5,900 bases of DNA. Source: Bacteroidales bacterium UBA3856. Its GTDB lineage: Bacteria; Bacteroidota; Bacteroidia; Bacteroidales; UBA932. The position numbers and the translations under genes are program-made. Shown one piece after another: positions 1 through 5,782 of this stretch. Under the pieces are notes generated by a model. The model made no database searches. It was not told the DNA's origin and saw only the letters and a program-made list of their open reading frames with translations. The DNA is taken from assembly GCA_002392525.1 (NCBI GenBank), contig DGHE01000059.1, positions 8,769-14,668 on the forward strand. Reading direction: 5' to 3'. How positions within the stretch are numbered: position 1 is the stretch's first letter; every line of letters starts with the position of its first letter.

Positions 1-216
1 GAAGAGCGCTGCCTCACCTGCGAGCTCCCTACCTACGTAACCCTCGAGGTCACCTACAGCGAGCCTGCCGTGAAGGGCAATACCGCCTCTACCTCCGCCC
101 TCAAGGAAGTTACCCTGGAGACCGGTGCCAAGATCATGGTTCCCCTGTTCATCGAAACCGGCGAAATCATCACCGTCAACACCACCGACCGCTCCTACGG
201 CCAGCGCGTGAAGTAA
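1..216 (+). CDS. efp: Elongation factor P, C-terminal fragment (5' end outside window)
   Basis: EF-P binds stalled ribosomes next to the P-site tRNA and promotes peptide-bond formation at proline stretches. Only the last 71 residues are present, in frame from base 1, ending in TAA at 214-216. They cover the end of the middle domain and the C-terminal OB-fold domain. Fragment residues 9-22 ([14 protein letters not shown]) match the usual EF-P segment. Residues 35-54 fit the EF-P family signature as I remember it (K-x-V-x4-G-x2-I-x-V-P-x2-I-x2-G). The tail DRSYGQRVK is slightly different from the common EYVERVK-type ending, but the length is normal. The N-terminal domain with the modifiable residue lies outside the window, so the type of modification cannot be judged. 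A strong terminator follows 22 bases after the stop, so this is the last gene of its transcript. Confidence 0.95.
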   Translation, partial: EERCLTCELPTYVTLEVTYSEPAVKGNTASTSALKEVTLETGAKIMVPLFIETGEIITVNTTDRSYGQRVK

Positions 217-238
217 GACATCCGGAAAAGATAAAAAG

Positions 239-265
239 GAGCCTCAGCGATGAGGCTCTTTTTTT
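239..265. terminator. Bidirectional intrinsic terminator between convergent efp and histidine kinase genes
   Basis: A perfect 10-bp stem (239-248 region with 249-258 region, read as GAGCCTCA / TGAGGCTC around a GCGA loop at 247-250) is followed on the + strand by seven Ts at 259-265. The five As at 233-237 on the other side give a T-run for the minus strand, so the same hairpin can end both efp (+) and the histidine kinase (-), which stops at 274. The core stem is 8 bp (239-246 with 251-258), and GCGA is a stable GNRA tetraloop. Confidence 0.9.
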
Positions 266-273
266 ATTTGTAT

Positions 274-3200
274 TCAGGCCTTGGGATATTTGACCGTGAA
301 GCACGCCCCTCCCAGGGTGAAGGAACGGGAGTAGGCGATGGTGCCGCCGCAGTGCTCTGCGATGCGCTTGCAGATGGCAAGGCCCAGGCCGCTGCCGCTG
401 GTCTTGGTGGTGAAGTCCGGGGTAAAGATGCGGTCCTGGTTGCTCTCGGATACGCCCGGGCCGTTGTCCTCCACCACAATTTCATAGAAACCGTCTTCCA
501 CGGCGTTTCTTACGGAAACCACCAGGCGTTTTTCTCCGGATACTTCGTCCACGGCCTGGATGGCATTGGTGATGAGGTTCACCACTACGCGCGTGAGCTG
601 CGGGCGCGGTGCCATGACCCAGGCTTCCGGCAGGCCGAAGTAGTCTATCGTAATGTCTTCGCGGGAGTCGAAGAGGTCTACCTCCTGCCGGACCAGAGCG
701 TCCAGGTCCAGCCTTTCCGGCTTTTGGTCGTACATTTTGGCGAAGGTGGAGAACTGGTCGGCGGAGTCGGCCAGGAGGTCCACGTGGTACAGGACGGTAT
801 TGGCCACCTCGTCAAAGCGGTCTTCCCAGGCCGGGTTGCCGGTTTGCTTCATGCGCATGAGCATCTGGAGCTGCAGCTTGATGGGCGTGAGCGGGTTCTT
901 GAGGTCGTGGGCCACGCGGCGGGCCATGTCGGTCCAGGCCTTGTCGCGCTCCACCTGTGCCAGGCGGCGGGAACTCTCGCCGAGGTCCTGCACCATGCGG
1001 TTGTAGGCCTGTACCAGCGGGGTAATCTCATCGTCCTGGTTGTATTCCAGGGGCTCCAAGTGATCCACATCCGTGACCGTCATCTTGCGGCGCAGCTGTT
1101 TGATGGGCTCGAACATGCGGCTCACCACCTCGAAGGTGACAAAGCGGGAAATCATAAGGAGCAGGAGGAAGATGACGATGATGGTAGTGACGTGCAGGAT
1201 AGCCTCCGTCTGGAGGTTGTGGGTAAGGTCCGTAAAAGGCGAAGATGCGATGGCCACCATGCGGCCGCTGCTGTTCATGACGGGGGCGTACAGCGCATAG
1301 TAGCGGCGGCGTCCCGCTTTCTCCGCCTGCATGTAGAAGCGCTCGTGCCCATAGAGGATATGGTAGTAGGCGTCGTCGTCCAGCCGATGTCCCAGGATCA
1401 TGCGGTCATAAACCTCCGGCGTGGTGCTCATGAGAACACGCCCCTCCACGTCAAACAGCGTAATGTCGCACTTGAGGTTGTTGCCCACCGTTTCCACCGA
1501 CTGCAGGGCCTGTGCCGACGACGCATCGGCCGGTCCTTCCAGCGTGCGCAGGTACTCCTGCAGCATGGACTGCAGCGTGTTGATGCGGGAGGTCATGATG
1601 CTCTGCATGTCGGCGTTGTTGCGCTTGTATACGAACCATACGCTGAATACCGCCATGGCTACCAGCGTCACGATGAGCGAGACATACACCACCAGGGAAA
1701 TGCGGGCCTGGTAGTAGCGGCGCCCGCCGGTGTGTCCCCGGCGCCAGGTGAGGGCCGATATGAGCAGGAACGCAAGGATGGCAAAGAGGAATCCCTCCAC
1801 CACATAATAGAGTTTCTCGGTGGACGGGCGGGAAATGATTACCACCTCGTCCTCCGACACATCGTGCACGAAGTGCGTCCATCCTTCGGTCTCCACGTGG
1901 CCGGTGCTCCTCTCAAGCGGCCCCTCCAGTACGGTGGGATAGGCGAAGGAGCCCTTGTACTGTACCATGCGCGCATTGGCATACTTGGCCCAGGAGTAGA
2001 CCGGCGGCAGGGAAATGCGTCCGGGGTCTGCAATGCCCAGCAGGCTCAGGTAGCCGCGGTCCTCGCGGTTGTGCTTGGACTCCACCGTAATGAGAATGGT
2101 GCTGGACCCGTAGTCCTTTACATAATAGGTAAAGAGGCCGGTGTATGAGACGCGCCCGCTGCCCAGCGAACTGTAGAAAAAGTGCGAGTTGTCTCCCAGC
2201 TGCGTGCCGCCGCGGATGCGGTCCTGGAAAATGTCGGCGGCCGATGCGTCTGTCCGGGGCTGTATCACCGAGATGTCGTAGTCCTGCGAGATGCGCCCCA
2301 TGTAACTGCTCACCAGGCGGCTTCGGATGATATCGTGCCCCTCTTCCAGGATAGAGAGCGCGCCGATGACGGGATCGGCCGATATGGAACTCTCCACCGA
2401 GCGTAGCTGGATTTCCAGGCCGATGTCCCGGTCCATGGCCAGCCGGTTAGCCCAGACGTCCACCCTCTGCTGCTCCTTGCGGAAGCCCATGGTGGTGGAT
2501 GCCACCACGAAGTAGAAACCCACGGCAAGGGCGTACAGGATGCGGCCGCCGGCCGAGAAGGCGTCGTAGCGGATGCCGCATAGGCTGCGGAACAGGGGAG
2601 AGCCCATCTGCAGCAGCAGCGGGATGGTGAGGGTAAGGGCCAGGAAGCTGATATAGACCTGTGCCGTGTGACGGGACAGCAGATCTACCTTGAACAGCTC
2701 CAGCGTAATGTTGGAGTTGTACTGAATGCTCTTGAAGGTGAAGTGAATGTAAGTGCAGATGGCAATGACCAGGATGCCCAGGATCACAACGAGAATCCAC
2801 TGCATCCAGCGGCGGTTGCGGCGGCGGAGCGCCTTGAGAAGGGTCCAACGCACCAGATACAAGTCCAGGACGGCCAGCGTGATGGCCAGGTTCACGAGGA
2901 CCACCGCGCCCAGCGAATACAGGAAGTGGCCGTCTGCGTAAAGGAGCGGCGTAAACAGCTGCGACACCTGCGAAAGGCCCCGCCCGTAGAAGTACAGCCA
3001 GGTAAGGGCCGACAGTTGCAAAGCCATTACCAGTACCAGCCAGAGGGCCGATGGATGTGTGGACAGCAGGAGCAGCGATGCGGCAATGAGCAGAGCCACG
3101 GCCAGCCAGGTAAGGTCCGAATGCTGCTGCGAGGGCTCGGCCATGGACTCGGAGGTGAGTTTCATGAGCGGGAGTCCGCTTACGACAACCGGAGCGCCCA

Positions 3201-3765
3201 CCGAGGCCGATATGGGCCGGATGGAGAAGCGGGCATCCTGGCGGAAGTGCCGGTTGATGCCGCTGAGCGAACCCGCCTGGAGCTCGTTCACCACTTCCAG
3301 GCCGGCGATCACCTTGCACCCGTCTCCCTGGACGGCCTTTTCCAGATACCATTTGGGGCCGTGGTTGGCGTAGATGAGACGCTCGGGAACGTCACTGAGG
3401 GGAGAGGAAAGGTTGTCGCGGGAATCTCCGAGCCGCTGGACCAGCGTACGGGGACGGATGTCGTCGTTACGAATGGGAAACTGGTGCGCCCAGCTCTGGA
3501 GGGTATCTTCCACATAGCGGTAAACCACCATGTCCTCGGGAAGTCCCTTGAGGTTGAGCCACTCGTCCGTGGGAGTGTGCAACGCCTGGCTGATGTACTT
3601 GTCCAGAAGGGCCATACGGCGGTCCATCTTCTCACCCAGTTCCTCGGCGGCCGATTCCACGTTGCTGTGGCGGTTGCCGGAGAGGAGGGAGACGGCGAGG
3701 ACCACGATGGCGGATGCCATGAGCGCCATCGAGAACCATCGGCGTATGTTCATGCGCTTATTCAT
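274..3765 (-). CDS. Large multi-pass membrane sensor histidine kinase, NtrY-like kinase core (1163 aa)
   Basis: This is a sensor kinase that should autophosphorylate on His953 and pass phosphate to an unidentified response regulator. Hydrophobic segments suggest about ten membrane helices, near residues 12-29, 218-235, 239-259, 282-303, 322-342, 368-387, 407-425, 654-673, 690-712 and 856-874. Arg-rich loops at 304-321 and 674-689 fit a cytoplasmic N-terminus. This leaves extracytoplasmic regions at about 30-217, 426-653 and 713-855; the last looks Cache-like (DITLFDVEGRVLMS, then YYALYAPVMNSSGR). A HAMP-like linker covers about 875-930. Kinase motifs are intact: H-box AHDLKNPLTPI (952-962), N-box NLITNAIQA (1063-1071), G1 EDNGPG (1099-1104), F-box near 1112-1120 and G2 GSGLGLA (1124-1130). 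The NPLTPI H-box is typical of NtrY/NtrB-type kinases. There is no receiver or DNA-binding domain. The start overlaps the end of rlmH by 8 bp; Met5 is an alternative start. Ligand and partner are unknown. Confidence 0.9.
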   Translation of the reverse strand: MNKRMNIRRWFSMALMASAIVVLAVSLLSGNRHSNVESAAEELGEKMDRRMALLDKYISQALHTPTDEWLNLKGLPEDMVVYRYVEDTLQSWAHQFPIRNDDIRPRTLVQRLGDSRDNLSSPLSDVPERLIYANHGPKWYLEKAVQGDGCKVIAGLEVVNELQAGSLSGINRHFRQDARFSIRPISASVGAPVVVSGLPLMKLTSESMAEPSQQHSDLTWLAVALLIAASLLLLSTHPSALWLVLVMALQLSALTWLYFYGRGLSQVSQLFTPLLYADGHFLYSLGAVVLVNLAITLAVLDLYLVRWTLLKALRRRNRRWMQWILVVILGILVIAICTYIHFTFKSIQYNSNITLELFKVDLLSRHTAQVYISFLALTLTIPLLLQMGSPLFRSLCGIRYDAFSAGGRILYALAVGFYFVVASTTMGFRKEQQRVDVWANRLAMDRDIGLEIQLRSVESSISADPVIGALSILEEGHDIIRSRLVSSYMGRISQDYDISVIQPRTDASAADIFQDRIRGGTQLGDNSHFFYSSLGSGRVSYTGLFTYYVKDYGSSTILITVESKHNREDRGYLSLLGIADPGRISLPPVYSWAKYANARMVQYKGSFAYPTVLEGPLERSTGHVETEGWTHFVHDVSEDEVVIISRPSTEKLYYVVEGFLFAILAFLLISALTWRRGHTGGRRYYQARISLVVYVSLIVTLVAMAVFSVWFVYKRNNADMQSIMTSRINTLQSMLQEYLRTLEGPADASSAQALQSVETVGNNLKCDITLFDVEGRVLMSTTPEVYDRMILGHRLDDDAYYHILYGHERFYMQAEKAGRRRYYALYAPVMNSSGRMVAIASSPFTDLTHNLQTEAILHVTTIIVIFLLLLMISRFVTFEVVSRMFEPIKQLRRKMTVTDVDHLEPLEYNQDDEITPLVQAYNRMVQDLGESSRRLAQVERDKAWTDMARRVAHDLKNPLTPIKLQLQMLMRMKQTGNPAWEDRFDEVANTVLYHVDLLADSADQFSTFAKMYDQKPERLDLDALVRQEVDLFDSREDITIDYFGLPEAWVMAPRPQLTRVVVNLITNAIQAVDEVSGEKRLVVSVRNAVEDGFYEIVVEDNGPGVSESNQDRIFTPDFTTKTSGSGLGLAICKRIAEHCGGTIAYSRSFTLGGACFTVKYPKA

Positions 3766-4231
3766 GATGGTATGGCTCTCCCTTCAGGATGGTGAAAGCC
3801 CGGTACAGCTGCTCTGCAAAGATGGTGCGCACCATCTGGTGCGAGAAGGTCATTTTGGAAAGGGAAATCTTCCCGCCCGCCCGCTGGTAAACGGGCTCGG
3901 AGAAGCCGTAGGCCCCTCCCACGGCGAAAACAAGGTTCTTGGCACCCGTTCCCAGCTGTTTTTCCATGTATTCGGCGAATTCCAGCGAGCGGAACTCCCG
4001 ACCGTGCTCATCCAATAATATTAAGGTGTCCTGCGGGCCCACCTGCTTGAGGATGAGTTCCCCTTCCTTGTCCTTGATCTGCTGCCGGGTAAAACTGGCT
4101 ACTTTCTTGAGTTCCGGAATCTCTATTACGGTAAAGGGTACGTAGTGCTTGAGCCGGGACGCATACAGGTCCAGGCCCTCTTTTACCCACTTTACGTCGG
4201 TTTTTCCGACCGTCAGAAGAACGATATTCAT
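3758..4231 (-). CDS. rlmH: 23S rRNA (pseudouridine1915-N3)-methyltransferase RlmH
   Basis: RlmH is a SPOUT-class (knotted) enzyme that uses S-adenosylmethionine to methylate N3 of pseudouridine 1915 in helix 69 of 23S rRNA, acting on assembled 70S ribosomes in the cytoplasm. The 157-residue length is the family norm. The N-terminus MNIVLLTVGKT is the usual family start and supports the chosen ATG. Other family marks are ILLDEHG (71-77), the knot/SAM loop VGGAYGF (104-110; many relatives have GGPYGF or GGADG), SLSKMTFSHQMVR (123-135), and the C-terminal GEPYHHE whose Tyr-His-His belongs to the active region. It is the first gene of a two-gene minus-strand operon: its stop overlaps the start of the histidine kinase by 8 bp. 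A promoter lies directly upstream. Confidence 0.97.
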   Translation of the reverse strand: MNIVLLTVGKTDVKWVKEGLDLYASRLKHYVPFTVIEIPELKKVASFTRQQIKDKEGELILKQVGPQDTLILLDEHGREFRSLEFAEYMEKQLGTGAKNLVFAVGGAYGFSEPVYQRAGGKISLSKMTFSHQMVRTIFAEQLYRAFTILKGEPYHHE

Positions 4232-4238
4232 TTCCTCA

Positions 4239-4270
4239 CAAATGTAACGATTCGGCTCGGAATTTGCAAG
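4239..4270 (-). promoter_or_regulatory. Bacteroides-type promoter for rlmH and the histidine kinase
   Basis: On the minus strand, TACATTTG (4246 down to 4239) is a full match to the Bacteroidota -7 consensus TAnnTTTG. Exactly 20 bases upstream is CTTG (4270 to 4267), a fair match to the -33 element TTTG/TTG. Only 7 bases separate the -7 box from the rlmH ATG, so the transcript would have almost no leader. The sequence between them, TGAGGAA, has an SD-like GAGG, but it sits only 2 bases from the ATG. The transcription start is predicted, not measured. Confidence 0.7.
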
Positions 4271-4271
4271 A

Positions 4272-4739
4272 ATGAGACGTGGAATGAGAATTCAACTTCA
4301 TACTGCTTTCCTTGCCGCCGCGCTCTGTATCGGGCTGTCGGCAGGGGCCCAGACCAGAATTGAGACCAGTAACCGCATCCTGTCCCAGAGCCCGGGCGGT
4401 GAGTTCTCTGTCTTTTCCTCCATTACCAAGTACCTTACGCTGGGAGACGCCGCATCGCTCTCCAGCTGGTTCGCAGATAATCTGGACGTTACGGTCATCT
4501 CCAGCACCCGCAACTGCTCCCGCAAGCAGGCCCAGGAGATTCTCCGCTCCTTCTTCGAAGCCAACACCCCGCGCTCTTTCCAGGTAACCCACAAGGCATC
4601 GGAGTCCAACAAAAAGTATCTCATCGGCCTTCTCAATGCCGGTGGAGAACTCTTTCAGGTTACCATCTACGCCACCTCCAGTGCAGGTGACACCTACAAA
4701 ATCCAGCAGCTCAACATTTCCCGCCAGACCGCGTATTAG
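4272..4739 (+). CDS. Secreted DUF4783-family protein of unknown function
   Basis: This is a 155-residue exported protein of a family I recognise from Bacteroidota (DUF4783); its biochemical role is not known to me. A signal peptide is visible: a basic start (MRRGMR), a hydrophobic core at about 11-22, and a likely signal peptidase I site SAGA|Q at 26/27. There is no lipobox, so it should be soluble in the periplasm. The mature part has the family pattern: ITKYLTLGDAASLSSWFADN (51-70), DVTVISS, then SRKQAQEILRSFFEANTPRSF (83-103), THKASESNKKYLIGLL (106-121) and a final YKIQQLNIS (142-150). This resembles the small alpha+beta NTF2-like fold, which is an inference. Met5 (4284) is an equally reasonable start, since it keeps the whole signal peptide. 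The gene is divergent from rlmH across 40 bp. I recall DUF4783 genes next to rlmH and nadC in other Bacteroidota; nadC is not seen here. Confidence 0.8.
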   Translation: MRRGMRIQLHTAFLAAALCIGLSAGAQTRIETSNRILSQSPGGEFSVFSSITKYLTLGDAASLSSWFADNLDVTVISSTRNCSRKQAQEILRSFFEANTPRSFQVTHKASESNKKYLIGLLNAGGELFQVTIYATSSAGDTYKIQQLNISRQTAY

Positions 4740-4776
4740 TCACGCCCCCCCCGCAGCCCGTTCGCTGCAAAAAATG

Positions 4777-4807
4777 TTGAAATAGTATCAAAATATTTCT
4801 ATATTTG
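4777..4807 (+). promoter_or_regulatory. Promoter of the AraC-family regulator
   Basis: TATATTTG at 4800-4807 fully matches the Bacteroidota -7 consensus TAnnTTTG. TTG at 4777-4779 lies exactly 20 bases upstream as the -33 element. Transcription should begin near 4811-4814, giving a leader of about 16-19 bases with no Shine-Dalgarno sequence. The intergenic stretch 4740-4829 that holds this promoter is clearly more AT-rich than the flanking genes, apart from a run of eight Cs at 4745-4752. Confidence 0.75.
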
Positions 4808-4829
4808 TATCACTAACACTGATACTATT
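4781..4829. promoter_or_regulatory. Operator-like inverted repeat bracketing the regulator's promoter
   Basis: AATAGTATCA at 4781-4790 is the exact reverse complement of TGATACTATT at 4820-4829, a perfect 10-bp inverted repeat with a 29-base spacer. Its centre falls inside the -7 box at 4800-4807, and its right arm ends at the base before the ATG. A third core copy, GTATCA, lies at 4807-4812, overlapping the end of the -7 box. It is in direct orientation to the left arm, 22 bases away start to start (about two helical turns). The left arm lies upstream of the predicted transcription start, so the repeat should act as DNA, not as an RNA hairpin. The AraC-type product of the next gene is the obvious candidate ligand; this is inference. 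Confidence 0.6.
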
Positions 4830-5708
4830 ATGTCCAACGTACTCCGGGAAATTCCGCCCATTACTGACAAAGACTGCTTCTACATTGTTGAGAGGCACAA
4901 AAGCGAGTTCAATTATCCCATCCACTCCCATGAGGAGTATGAGCTTAACTTTGTTGAGCACTGCCGCGGCGTGCACCGGGTAGTGGGGGACAGTATCGAG
5001 GAAGTGGGTGATTATGACTTGGTTCTGGTAACCGGAGATGGTTTGGAGCATGCCTGGCAGCAGGGTAATTGTACAACGCCTGACGTGCGGGAGATTACCA
5101 TCCAGTTTTCGTCTACTCTTCTTGATGAAAGGCTTCTGGGACGCAACCAGTTTTCCAGCGTGCAAAAGATGTTTGAAAGGGCCCGTCTGGGCGTTGCTTT
5201 TTCCATGGACGCCATCATGAAAGTGTATGGGCTTCTGGATAAACTGGCTCAGCAGCAGGAGAGTTTTGAGCAGTTTCTGTCCATGCTCAGGATCCTCAAT
5301 GAGCTCTCGCTGGACCAGGGCGCCCGCACGCTTGCTTCCAGCTCTTTTGCGCATAAGGAAACCGGCCGCGAGAGCCGCCGCGTCGCCAAGGTAAAAGAGT
5401 ATATATCAGTGCATTTTGCCGAGGAACTGCGTCTGGAGGATCTCGCTGCCATGGTAGGAATGACCCCCAGCGCCTTCAGCCGATTCTTCAAGCAGCACAC
5501 CACTCGTACGCTGTCGGACTACATCATTGATATCCGTCTCGGAAATGCGGCCCGCATGCTGGTGGACACCACCCGGAGCATCAGTGAAATCAGCTATGCC
5601 TGCGGCTTCAACAACCTCTCCAATTTCAACCGCATTTTCAAGGCGCGGCGTGGCACTACGCCGCGCGATTTCCGGACGCTGTTCAACAAGAGCCGCGTCT
5701 ATGTTTAA
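4830..5708 (+). CDS. AraC-family transcriptional regulator with N-terminal cupin-like domain
   Basis: This is a 292-residue cytoplasmic DNA-binding regulator. The N-terminal part (about 25-100) is cupin-like, with FNYPIHSHEEYELNFV (27-42) and a later GLEHAW (71-76); such domains sense a small ligand, often a sugar, in AraC relatives. A helical linker follows (about 105-165). The C-terminal AraC/XylS domain (about 183-285) has two helix-turn-helix units: LEDLAAMVGMTPSAFSRFFK (202-221), and ISEISYACGFNNLSNFNRIF (251-270) followed by the typical GTTPRDFR (275-282). The length is normal for the family and nothing is missing. The ATG at 4830 directly follows the operator-like repeat and has no Shine-Dalgarno sequence, as is common in Bacteroidota. 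No convincing terminator follows, and the lipoprotein gene starts 74 bases downstream on the same strand. The ligand cannot be read from sequence. Confidence 0.93.
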   Translation: MSNVLREIPPITDKDCFYIVERHKSEFNYPIHSHEEYELNFVEHCRGVHRVVGDSIEEVGDYDLVLVTGDGLEHAWQQGNCTTPDVREITIQFSSTLLDERLLGRNQFSSVQKMFERARLGVAFSMDAIMKVYGLLDKLAQQQESFEQFLSMLRILNELSLDQGARTLASSSFAHKETGRESRRVAKVKEYISVHFAEELRLEDLAAMVGMTPSAFSRFFKQHTTRTLSDYIIDIRLGNAARMLVDTTRSISEISYACGFNNLSNFNRIFKARRGTTPRDFRTLFNKSRVYV

Positions 5709-5756
5709 AAAGTATTAGAATTAGCTAAAAATGTTCTTTTCATGCTGCTACGTATC

Positions 5757-5775
5757 GTGTATCTTTGCAATACAC
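5757..5775 (+). promoter_or_regulatory. Candidate promoter of the lipoprotein gene with an overlapping inverted repeat
   Basis: TATCTTTG at 5760-5767 matches the -7 consensus TAnnTTTG. The -33 region is only T-rich (CTTTT, 5736-5740), so the promoter may be weak or need an activator. The -7 box lies inside a perfect 6-bp inverted repeat, GTGTAT (5757-5762) and ATACAC (5770-5775), with a 7-base spacer. Transcription would begin near 5771-5774, leaving a leader of about 9-12 bases to the ATG at 5783. The rest of the 74-base gap (5709-5782) shows no clear terminator for the upstream regulator. Confidence 0.55.
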
Positions 5776-5782
5776 AATATTT

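Noticed and set aside
250..2148. A 632-codon open frame on the + strand opposite the histidine kinase
   Set aside because: It lies fully antisense to a kinase whose domains are all intact. Its translation has no recognisable domain and is rich in His, Val and Gly, as expected for the reverse of GC-rich third-position codons. It begins inside the terminator hairpin.
2447..3352. A 301-codon minus-strand frame inside the kinase gene
   Set aside because: It is a shifted frame of the kinase coding sequence. Its Pro/Arg/Gly-rich product is typical of a shadow, and the kinase frame is continuous here, so no frameshift is needed.
2668..3795. A 375-codon open frame on the + strand
   Set aside because: It is antisense to the kinase N-terminal half and to the rlmH end; low-complexity Gln/Gly/His-rich translation with no family features.
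4259..4266. TTTG near 4263-4266 as the -7 box of the DUF4783 gene
   Set aside because: The octamer is GGAATTTG, lacking the leading TA of the consensus, and no -33 element is found at the right distance. The promoter of that gene remains unidentified.
4753..4774. Hairpin GCAGC/GCTGC after the DUF4783 gene as a terminator
   Set aside because: The stem is only 5 bp and is followed by As, not Ts, on the + strand, so it lacks the form of an intrinsic terminator.
4788..5354. A 188-codon minus-strand frame opposite the AraC-type regulator
   Set aside because: The regulator on the + strand has clear cupin-like and double helix-turn-helix regions; the reverse frame has no recognisable features.
5712..5740. 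Weak A/T-rich fold AGAA...TTCT after the regulator as a terminator
   Set aside because: The stem would be about 4 bp with a large loop and no GC pairs to speak of, so it is too weak to call.
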